From JBBSUQ01 sp964389755 (lineage in GTDB: Bacteria > Bacteroidota > Bacteroidia > Flavobacteriales_D > Crocinitomicaceae), in NCBI GenBank assembly GCA_964389755.1, contig CAYMEW010000044.1, forward strand, positions 1-25,644: a stretch of 25,644 bases of DNA, given 5' to 3'. Each line of letters begins with the position of its first letter. Position 1 is the first letter of the stretch. Made by a program: the position numbers and the translations under genes. Below the pieces are notes generated by a model. The model worked only from the letters and a program-made list of their open reading frames with translations, was not told the origin of the DNA and ran no database searches. This document shows positions 7,150 through 13,870 of the stretch, piece by piece.

Positions 7150-7182
7150 AGTATAGCATCAGTATAGCACAAGTATAGATAG
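7150..7182 (+). repeat. Three tandem 11-bp repeats (AGTATAGnnnn)
   Basis: AGTATAGCATC, AGTATAGCACA and AGTATAGATAG follow each other without gaps. The 11-bp period is close to one helical turn, so bound proteins would line up on one DNA face. They lie about 150 bp upstream of the ndh -7 box and may be an operator, or a remnant of the repeat island. The remaining sequence to 7331 holds only a 5-bp hairpin at 7236-7249. Confidence 0.6.
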
Positions 7183-7331
7183 TGTATCATCTGTACCTGT
7201 TTCAAACACTTAGTGAAAAACTTAACATGTGATTAGCCGTGTCTACGGCAGCCTTTTGACAAGCATGCGCGGGCACCGTTATACAAACGTTAAAAACCAC
7301 TAAAATTAAGACCACGCCCCGCAATAATACC

Positions 7332-7339
7332 TAACTTTG
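7332..7339 (+). promoter_or_regulatory. -7 box (TAACTTTG) of the NADH dehydrogenase gene
   Basis: An exact TAnnTTTG match 46 nt before the ATG at 7386. No good TTG element lies at the usual distance upstream, which would be compatible with activator dependence. Confidence 0.55.
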
Positions 7340-7385
7340 CTTCTTAGTTGAGGAGTGACTTCCCCAGTATCTAAAATAAAACGGT

Positions 7386-8711
7386 ATGAAGTCTAATATT
7401 CCCGATTCGGACAAACAACGGGTCGTTATCGCCGGGGGCGGTTTCGCCGGTCTGAATCTCTGTGAAACCCTGCGGAAAAAAGGGTTCCAGGTAGTGCTGA
7501 TCGATGTGCACAACTTTCACCAGTTCCAGCCGCTCTTTTACCAGGTTGCCACCGCAGGACTCGAACCCAGTTCAATCGTATTCCCCTTCCGGAAGATTTT
7601 CCAGGATCACCCTGATTTTTACGTGCGCTACGGCTCGGTCGATAAGGTGCTGCCCGAACGAAAAGTCGTGCAAACAACCTTCGGTGAGGTCGAATACGAT
7701 TATTTTGTAGTTGCTACCGGTGCCGGTAATAATTTCTTCGGGAACGAACACATTGCCAACCTCTCCCTTCCCATGAAGTCCATTTCCGAAGCCCTCTCCC
7801 TGCGCAACGCGATCTTTGAGAACTTCGAAAAAGCGATCACCGCCTCGTCCGAAGAGGAACGCCAGATGTACCTCAACCTCGTGGTAGTGGGAGGCGGACC
7901 AACCGGGGTAGAAGTTTCCGGGACACTCGCCGAAATGAAACGCTACATTCTTCCCAAAGACTATCCGGATCTCGACTTTTCCCAAATGCACATTATCCTC
8001 GTCGAGGGAACCGATAAAGTACTCAACGGAATGAGTGAAAAGTCCTCCGGCAAAGCCCTTTCGTACCTTCGAAAACTGGGCGTGGAAATACGACTCAATT
8101 CCCTCGTGTCCGATTACGACGGGAAGACCGTACAACTCAAAAACGGTGAAACGATCAACTGTGCATCCCTCGTCTGGGCAGCCGGGATTACCGGGAACCT
8201 CATAGACGGTTTTGATAAGGATCTGATTCAGCGCGGAGGACGCGTGCTCACCAATGCCTTTTCACAGGTGCAGGGTTACTCTGATATCTTCGCGATCGGT
8301 GATATTTCACTCATGCACGGTGATCCGGACTACGAAAAAGGACATCCGCAACTCGCCCAGGTGGCGATTCAGCAGGCAAAGCACCTCGGTAAGAACCTCA
8401 TAAGAAAAAAAGAAGGAAAACAATTCAAACCCTTCCGTTATAAAAACCTCGGGTCCATGGCCACCGTCGGGCGTAACAAAGCAGTGGTCGATCTGCCGCG
8501 ACATTCCTTCGGCGGATTCTTCGCCTGGCTCGTATGGATGCTGGTGCACCTCCGCTCCATACTCGGTGTTAAGAACAAAATACTCGTATTTTTTAACTGG
8601 GTATGGAATTACATGACTTACAACCTTTCTCTCAGGCTCATCATTCAGCGTCCGCTCAAACGGTCCCTCGAAGAAGAGGTTAAGAAAAGAGAGGAATTCC
8701 AGGATACCTGA
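7386..8711 (+). CDS. Type II NADH dehydrogenase (NDH-2, NAD(P)/FAD-dependent oxidoreductase)
   Basis: This 441-residue flavoprotein oxidises NADH and passes electrons to quinone at the inner membrane without pumping protons. The FAD-binding fold starts with GGGFAG (17-22) and its acidic strand end is Asp40. The NADH-binding fold has GGGPTG (169-174), with Glu207 in IILVEG at the position that favours NADH. IFAIGD at 301-306 closes the FAD site. AQVAIQQ at 324-330 is the conserved quinone-site helix of the family. A hydrophobic, Trp-rich C-terminus (about 375-420, GGFFAWLVWMLVHL) is the likely membrane anchor. Length and motifs are complete. Its stop is 3 bp from the stop of the convergent helicase-nuclease gene, with no room for a terminator between them. 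Confidence 0.9.
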   Translation: MKSNIPDSDKQRVVIAGGGFAGLNLCETLRKKGFQVVLIDVHNFHQFQPLFYQVATAGLEPSSIVFPFRKIFQDHPDFYVRYGSVDKVLPERKVVQTTFGEVEYDYFVVATGAGNNFFGNEHIANLSLPMKSISEALSLRNAIFENFEKAITASSEEERQMYLNLVVVGGGPTGVEVSGTLAEMKRYILPKDYPDLDFSQMHIILVEGTDKVLNGMSEKSSGKALSYLRKLGVEIRLNSLVSDYDGKTVQLKNGETINCASLVWAAGITGNLIDGFDKDLIQRGGRVLTNAFSQVQGYSDIFAIGDISLMHGDPDYEKGHPQLAQVAIQQAKHLGKNLIRKKEGKQFKPFRYKNLGSMATVGRNKAVVDLPRHSFGGFFAWLVWMLVHLRSILGVKNKILVFFNWVWNYMTYNLSLRLIIQRPLKRSLEEEVKKREEFQDT

Positions 8712-8714
8712 CAG

Positions 8715-11700
8715 CTATACTTCTTCCAGCCGGTGTAGCCCCGTGTAATACAGGAACGCGCGAACCTCCGGGTAGCCCATACTGCGCAGCGCATGTCTGT
8801 AAGCCTGCATTTGCTTCTGGTGTTTGGCATCCGTTAACCCCGTCTTGTAATCGAGCAGAACCGTTTCCGCTTCTTTAAGAATGATCTTATCCGGCCGGCG
8901 CAGGGTCTGCGGGTCAATGATCAGCGATTGTTCGCTTAATATCTGCTCAGCTCCCTCGAACAGCGCGATGTAGTCCGGGTTTTCAAGCACTTGAAGGGCC
9001 TGGGCAATCAATTCGTCTTTGAATTGTACCTCAATACTCCCGTCAAGAACCAGCCGGCCGACGGTCTCTTCGAGTTGCGTTTTCGAATGAAGTTCATGCA
9101 ACAGTAAGTGGAACTGGTTCCCGAAGCGCTGTTGCTCGCTCAGGCTCGACACTTCATCGAGTTCATCAGCTGCGCGAAGGGATATGTGCGGAAACCACAG
9201 TTTATCGCTGATGTCGGTCGGGTAAAAGCGGTTTTCAGTAACCGTATCTACCCTAGACTCACGCGCTTCACGAATCCCGGCCTCGCACACAATGCGTTCA
9301 CCGGCTTGCTCGGTCTGGTATCCGCTTTGAGGCAGCAGGGCATGCAGATCGCTCCCGATCCCTTTTCCCTTGAAGAGATTTAGTACATACAGTCGCTCAC
9401 GCGGGCGGGTAAAGGCTACATACAACTGGTTGAGTTTGTCCATATAGATCTGGCTCGTTTCCTGGTCGTATCCTTCGCGGAAACCGTTTACCGCATGCTC
9501 CCGTTTCATGCTTCCGTAAAGTATCAGGTCTTCCTGCTCCAGTAAGAGTTTATCGCGCACCTGCATGTCCGGGTCCACATCCGGGAGGATCACCACCGGG
9601 AATTCCAGTCCCTTGGATTTGTGGATCGTCATGACCTTAATGGCATGCTCGCTCTCAGGCAATTGTACGCCCGAACGTTCGCCGCTTCGCTCGAAGTAAT
9701 CGATGAAGGCAGCCAGGTCGGAACCTTTCTGTATATCGTATTCATGTACCAGGTCGGCAAAATGATGGAGGTGCGGACTGCTGATCTCACTCGTCCCGAG
9801 CAAGCGAAGAAATTGTTGTAAAAGGTCGTATAAGTTCTCGTAACTGGCATAAAAAGCCGTTTCCGAGCCGAAATAATGGCGGATAAAGTAGCTGTCGTCG
9901 AAATAACTGCTCTTTCCGGCCTCTGTTTTCCGGAAACAGGAACGGTATTCGGTATAATCGAATGCACGATCGAGACTAAAGAACAATTCGGCGAATTTTT
10001 TCTGCTCGGTCTCATTAGCCGGGTTTAGTCGTCTCCTGAAGTAGGAAACGCACAGGCGCACGAGTTTGTCATTTCCCACGAACATGGAATCCGCAGATAC
10101 CACGCTGAAACGTCCCGCAGCCTGTTCGGTCAGGAATTGTGCCCACGAAGAACACTCCCTGCGCGTAGCCCCGAGGATACAAATATCTCCAGGCTGATAA
10201 TGGTCTGTCAGGCATTCCTCCACGATCTTCAGCAGCCAGTCCGTTTCGCGCTCCTGGCGTTCGGACTTTACGGAACGATCGGTCTCACTTTCGAGGCGCA
10301 GATAACCTTCGAAAGACGCACGCGGATGCTGTTCGGTTGAGTTGTAGAAATCAGTGAAACCTTCCGGTATGAATTGCCGGAAAGCCGCGAACACGGCATT
10401 GTTGAAGTGTACGATCGCACTTCCCGAGCGCCAGTTGTCCTGGAGCTGATCCACGCGGCCCATGGCTTCAAAGTATCCCGAAAGCTGCCCGATCCGCGGG
10501 TGACCCTCCGGGTTGTAGATCGACGGCAATGCCACGAACTGCTCCGCGATGCCGTTCTTAAAACGATAGATCGATTGTTTCGGGTCGCCCACGATGAGGT
10601 TGTCGTGCTCATTGGACAGCGATTCATGGATCAGCGGAACCAGGTTCAGGAATTGCAAACGGGAGGTGTCCTGGAATTCATCGAGCATAAAATGCTGGAA
10701 GCGGGTTCCGATACGCTCGTAAATAAAAGGTGCTTCCTCATGTTGCACCAGTTCGGAGATCAGGCGATTGAATTCCGAAATGCGGATGAGTTGCTCGTTC
10801 TTCCGGGTTTCCTGCAAGGCACGCGAAAGGAATTGCAGCAGTGCCATGTTGTAGAATTCTTTCAGGAACATCCGGTAGGCAGTGGCTTCGGCAAGGTGCT
10901 TTTCATGGTATTCGTTCAACGAGAGGATCAGGCGCGCGAATTCGGCGTCGTAACTGTCGTTGTGTACGTATTTCAGGACCGCCGGCGTAAAAAGTTGATC
11001 GGGCATTGGCGGGCCGTCATACAGTTTTTGCAGGGCATTGCCGAGGTTTCGACCGTTCTTAAGCGTTTGAAAATCGCCGATGTTACGCTCCGCAAATTCC
11101 CGGACGCGAATAAGACGCGTGGCATATTCACTGTCGATGCGGTTCAGGAGTACGCGGTATTTGTCAAACTGTTCTTTTGAAAATTCATAGTCGTTGATCC
11201 GGGCGATGAGTTCGTCGTACTTTTCATATTTGATAAGTCGGGCAAAGTCGATCAGTGCCGAGCGGAAGTCCCATTTTTCGCCTTCTTCGAAGTTGCGCAG
11301 CGAATACTCGAGCATCAGTTTGGTCAGCTGCTCCTGTCCGCTCGTCCCGATCGATGAGATCAGTGAATCCACGGTGCGTTCCAGCATTTCGTCGTCGTCG
11401 AGCACGATCTCGAAGTCGGCCGGCAGATCCAGGTCCCGGCTAAAACTACGGATCAGGCGCAGGTTGAACTTATCGATAGTGAGGACGTTGAAATCCTCGT
11501 AGCGATGCAGGATGGACGAAAGTACTTCCCGGGCACGACTGCTGACCGCGTCCTCCTTGAGCTGGAGTTGCTGCGCAGTGAGCGCCAGGTATGCGCGGTC
11601 TCGCTCCGATTTGTCCGGCCTGCTCAGCTGATCAAGTGCGGAAATAATGCGCTCTTTCATCTCGTTGGCGGCCTTGTTGGTAAAGGTCATGGCCACGATC

Positions 11701-11831
11701 GAAGCAAACTTGTCCGACTTTTTTTCGTCTGTAAGTAAAAGGCGAATGTAGTTGAGTACCAGGTTGAAGGTCTTGCCGCTGCCTGCGGAAGCATTCAATA
11801 TCTGTAAAGGCCGGGGCTGCGCATCTTGCAT
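8715..11831 (-). CDS. UvrD/RecB-type helicase-nuclease (AddA/RecB-like exonuclease)
   Basis: This is a 1038-residue superfamily 1 helicase with a C-terminal RecB-type nuclease, for double-strand-break end processing. I start it at the ATG at 11831 (MQDAQPRPLQILNASAGSGK). The frame stays open to 12071, but that extension adds 80 residues unlike the family and crosses the divergent promoter. Helicase motifs are Walker A ASAGSGKT 14-21, TFTNKAANEM 49-58, DEFQDT 384-389, VGDPKQSIYRF 414-424, NWRSG 466-470, TIHKSKGLEF 735-744 and VAFTRPRERLYVL 805-817. The nuclease retains His908, Asp981, Asp994 and Lys996 (LDYKTG) and Gln1007, so it should be active. An AddB-like partner, often adjacent in Bacteroidota, is not in the window. 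A TATCTTCG box lies 18 nt upstream of the start. Confidence 0.9.
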   Translation of the reverse strand: MQDAQPRPLQILNASAGSGKTFNLVLNYIRLLLTDEKKSDKFASIVAMTFTNKAANEMKERIISALDQLSRPDKSERDRAYLALTAQQLQLKEDAVSSRAREVLSSILHRYEDFNVLTIDKFNLRLIRSFSRDLDLPADFEIVLDDDEMLERTVDSLISSIGTSGQEQLTKLMLEYSLRNFEEGEKWDFRSALIDFARLIKYEKYDELIARINDYEFSKEQFDKYRVLLNRIDSEYATRLIRVREFAERNIGDFQTLKNGRNLGNALQKLYDGPPMPDQLFTPAVLKYVHNDSYDAEFARLILSLNEYHEKHLAEATAYRMFLKEFYNMALLQFLSRALQETRKNEQLIRISEFNRLISELVQHEEAPFIYERIGTRFQHFMLDEFQDTSRLQFLNLVPLIHESLSNEHDNLIVGDPKQSIYRFKNGIAEQFVALPSIYNPEGHPRIGQLSGYFEAMGRVDQLQDNWRSGSAIVHFNNAVFAAFRQFIPEGFTDFYNSTEQHPRASFEGYLRLESETDRSVKSERQERETDWLLKIVEECLTDHYQPGDICILGATRRECSSWAQFLTEQAAGRFSVVSADSMFVGNDKLVRLCVSYFRRRLNPANETEQKKFAELFFSLDRAFDYTEYRSCFRKTEAGKSSYFDDSYFIRHYFGSETAFYASYENLYDLLQQFLRLLGTSEISSPHLHHFADLVHEYDIQKGSDLAAFIDYFERSGERSGVQLPESEHAIKVMTIHKSKGLEFPVVILPDVDPDMQVRDKLLLEQEDLILYGSMKREHAVNGFREGYDQETSQIYMDKLNQLYVAFTRPRERLYVLNLFKGKGIGSDLHALLPQSGYQTEQAGERIVCEAGIREARESRVDTVTENRFYPTDISDKLWFPHISLRAADELDEVSSLSEQQRFGNQFHLLLHELHSKTQLEETVGRLVLDGSIEVQFKDELIAQALQVLENPDYIALFEGAEQILSEQSLIIDPQTLRRPDKIILKEAETVLLDYKTGLTDAKHQKQMQAYRHALRSMGYPEVRAFLYYTGLHRLEEV

Positions 11832-11848
11832 AGTCTTGTTTTTCAAAG

Positions 11849-11856
11849 CGAAGATA
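11849..11856 (-). promoter_or_regulatory. Probable -7 box (TATCTTCG) of the helicase-nuclease gene
   Basis: Read on the minus strand, TATCTTCG is one base from TAnnTTTG and lies 17 nt before the ATG. The identical octamer occurs before the enoyl-CoA hydratase gene at 18203. Confidence 0.4.
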
Positions 11857-11891
11857 CGAAATACCGCCCGAAAGACGTTCTTATAGATAGA

Positions 11892-11922
11892 TTGTACAAC
11901 TGACGCTTTTGTTGTAAATTTG
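11892..11922 (+). promoter_or_regulatory. Promoter of the MbnP-MbnH pair
   Basis: TTG at 11892-11894, a 20-bp spacer, then TAAATTTG at 11915-11922, an exact -7 box. Only 6 nt separate the box from the ATG at 11929, predicting a leaderless or nearly leaderless transcript. Confidence 0.65.
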
Positions 11923-11928
11923 AAGGAA

Positions 11929-12726
11929 ATGAAAACAGCATCCGTGAAACTGCTCGCACTGGCGGGAATGATTTTTCTGCTCGGGGCATGTAAGAAAGAC
12001 AAGCCGGAAGATACCGGGAATAATGGAAATGACGGAAACACAGGTCCGCAGGCAAATATTTCCATCACCATGATGCCGACATTCGACGGAGAACCGGTAA
12101 AACTCGATTCGATTTGTTACGCTCCGGGTAACTACCGTGTGAAATTCACGCGCATTAGTTTTTATGCAACCAACTGGAAGGCCGACGGACAAACCCTGTT
12201 TGATGTTGCGCTTTTTGATTACGGAACGACCGGCTACAAACTCGCGGATTTCTATTATCCCGGAGGAATGCAGATCGCCGATGCCGAAATTACCGGGAAT
12301 ATTGGCGTGGACGATACGCGAAATCATGCCGATCCTTCAGCCTTTCCGAATAGTAGTCCTTTGAATATTCTGAATGCCGGTGGATTACACTGGGGGTGGA
12401 ACCCGGGTTACGTTTTCATCGCTATCGAAGGAAAAGCAGACACCACCGGTACTTTAGCCGGCCCTTTTGATCAGAATTTCACCTTTCATGTAGGGCTTGA
12501 CGAAAACCTCGGAAGCTTTAACTGGAACGGGCTGACAAACGAACTTGTCCAAATAGATGATGATCCGATCCTCATACCGCTCCGGCTGAATATGAAAGAT
12601 GTGCTGTTCAAACCAGGCAATGCGGTGGAACTAAAGACCGAGAACTTCACGCACAGCGGAGCTGCCCAGTCCGCGCTGACCCAAAAGATCCGCGATAACT
12701 TTATAAACGCGATATACAACCATTGA
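11929..12726 (+). CDS. MbnP-family copper-binding lipoprotein
   Basis: The protein has 265 residues from the ATG at 11929. An in-frame TTG three codons upstream lies inside the -7 box and is rejected. A lipoprotein signal ends in LLGAC with Cys21 as the lipidated residue, followed by KKDKPED and a Gly/Asn-rich linker. The rest shows the MbnP pattern: an early strand VKFTRISFYATNW (71-83), GVDDTRNHADPSAFPNSSPL (126-145), the core GGLHWGWNPGYVFIAIEG (151-168) with Trp155 and Trp157, and FHVGL (186-190) with His187. In characterised MbnP a tryptophan is oxidised to kynurenine by the di-haem enzyme MbnH and contributes to copper binding. The next gene, overlapping by 4 bp, encodes an MbnH-like protein, which supports the call. 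No methanobactin precursor is visible nearby. Confidence 0.85.
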   Translation: MKTASVKLLALAGMIFLLGACKKDKPEDTGNNGNDGNTGPQANISITMMPTFDGEPVKLDSICYAPGNYRVKFTRISFYATNWKADGQTLFDVALFDYGTTGYKLADFYYPGGMQIADAEITGNIGVDDTRNHADPSAFPNSSPLNILNAGGLHWGWNPGYVFIAIEGKADTTGTLAGPFDQNFTFHVGLDENLGSFNWNGLTNELVQIDDDPILIPLRLNMKDVLFKPGNAVELKTENFTHSGAAQSALTQKIRDNFINAIYNH

Positions 12727-13805
12727 CAGTTGCGAAACACCTGGTATATGGAGCTGCAGGTTTTCTGTTGCTCGCAACGTCCTGTAAAAAGGACCGGATT
12801 TCCTATACTCCCACGCCATACACCATCCAGGCGCCTTCTCATTTTCCGCAAATGGAAATTCCCGCGGATAACCCGATGACCGTGGAAGGCGTCGCGCTCG
12901 GGAGAAGGCTTTTCTATGAAAAGAAACTGAGCCTGGACAACAGCCTTGCGTGTGCTTCCTGCCATGGCCTGCCAAATGCTTTTTCCGATCCTTCGCCGGT
13001 TTCGGCAGGAGTGAACGGTACGCAGGGACACCGTAACTCCATGGCGCTCATAAACCTCGGTTACCAGCACTTTTTCTTTTGGGACGGAAGGGCCTCGACC
13101 CTCGAGCAACAGGTCCTCGAACCCGTACCGAATCCCGTTGAAATGCATTTACAATGGAAAGATGCGATCGGGCGCTTGCAGGAAGACGTGACCTACCGCA
13201 ATGATTTTTTCCGGGCCTTCGGTGAACAGGGGATCGACAGTAGTAAAGCAGCAAAGGCGCTTGCGCAGTTTTTGCGTACGATCATCTCCGGCACTTCCCG
13301 TTTCGACGTGATGTATAAAGTAGAGAACAGTTTGCCGCTCAGTTCCAAGGAAGAAACGATCTATCAGCAGATCACTCCCGAAGAGTGGGCGGGCTACGAT
13401 CTTTTTAAAAGTCTGAATGGCGCCGATTGTTTCCACTGCCATAACGGTCCGCTGATGCAGGTCGAGAAATTCAGTAACAACGGCCTCGATGCCAGTTTCA
13501 CCGATCCCGGTCGTTTTGCGGTAACGGGTAATCCTTCCGATAAAGGCCGGTTCAAAGTACCGACCCTGCGCAATATCGCGCTTACCGCACCCTATATGCA
13601 TGACGGACGGTTTGCGACCCTCGATGAGGTCATCGAGCATTATTCCAGCGGTATACACATGTCCGAAACGATTGATCCGCTGATCGAATTCGCGTCCCAG
13701 GGCGGCGTGCAACTCGATAGTCAGGAAAAAGAACTGTTGAAGAAATTTTTGATGACACTTACAGATGAACAATTTATCTCCAACCCGGCATTCAAAGCGC
13801 CCTGA
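12723..13805 (+). CDS. Di-haem cytochrome c peroxidase / MauG-MbnH-type lipoprotein
   Basis: The protein has 360 residues. It starts at a TTG that overlaps the TGA of the MbnP gene (TTGA). This start is required for the lipoprotein signal, whose lipobox is LATSC with Cys21; the first internal Met is at residue 43. Two haem c sites are present, CASCH at 77-81 and CFHCH at 236-240, dividing the protein into two cytochrome domains. FWDGRAS at 119-125 carries the conserved Trp120, and TLRNIALTAPYMHDGRF at 281-297 is the conserved C-terminal segment. Family members are H2O2-reducing peroxidases (CCP) or protein-modifying enzymes (MauG, MbnH). The coupled MbnP partner argues for the MbnH role, forming kynurenine in MbnP, but motifs alone do not exclude a plain peroxidase. 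It should sit in the same envelope compartment as MbnP. Confidence 0.85.
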   Translation: MTVAKHLVYGAAGFLLLATSCKKDRISYTPTPYTIQAPSHFPQMEIPADNPMTVEGVALGRRLFYEKKLSLDNSLACASCHGLPNAFSDPSPVSAGVNGTQGHRNSMALINLGYQHFFFWDGRASTLEQQVLEPVPNPVEMHLQWKDAIGRLQEDVTYRNDFFRAFGEQGIDSSKAAKALAQFLRTIISGTSRFDVMYKVENSLPLSSKEETIYQQITPEEWAGYDLFKSLNGADCFHCHNGPLMQVEKFSNNGLDASFTDPGRFAVTGNPSDKGRFKVPTLRNIALTAPYMHDGRFATLDEVIEHYSSGIHMSETIDPLIEFASQGGVQLDSQEKELLKKFLMTLTDEQFISNPAFKAP

Positions 13806-13843
13806 TTTTTAGGGAGAATAACTTTTCCGGGCACCTAAAAATC
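13804..13843. repeat. Perfect 10-bp inverted repeat between di-haem gene and next promoter
   Basis: GATTTTTAGG at 13804-13813 and CCTAAAAATC at 13834-13843 are exact inverted repeats 20 bp apart. The left arm overlaps the stop codon of the di-haem gene and the right arm ends 2 bp before the -7 box at 13846. It may be a weak terminator, or an operator covering the -33 region of the next gene. Confidence 0.55.
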
Positions 13844-13845
13844 TG

Positions 13846-13853
13846 TACTTTTG
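13846..13853 (+). promoter_or_regulatory. -7 box (TACTTTTG) of the 13871 gene
   Basis: An exact TAnnTTTG match 17 nt before the ATG at 13871. The expected -33 position falls within the inverted repeat described at 13804-13843. Confidence 0.6.
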
Positions 13854-13870
13854 TTATAACAAACTAGAAA

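Noticed and set aside
6578..7182. Possible CRISPR array or satellite origin
   Set aside because: Copies are few, irregularly spaced, and separated by related low-complexity sequence, not by unique spacers of constant length. No cas genes are present.
7236..7249. Hairpin GCCGT-GTCT-ACGGC considered as a terminator or RNA gene
   Set aside because: The stem is only 5 bp and the T run is displaced by four bases; there is no gene directly upstream, and no tRNA-like or riboswitch fold could be recognised.
10374..11180. 268-codon plus-strand frame opposite the helicase
   Set aside because: Antisense to conserved helicase motifs II-IV; long shadow frames are expected in this GC range.
11832..12071. 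80-residue N-terminal extension of the helicase-nuclease
   Set aside because: The family begins shortly before the Walker A motif. The extension would run through both divergent promoters and into the MbnP gene.
12723..13805. Plain cytochrome c peroxidase as the sole explanation
   Set aside because: Not excluded biochemically, but tight coupling to an MbnP-family gene makes the MbnH-type role more likely, so the pair is reported as such with the alternative stated.
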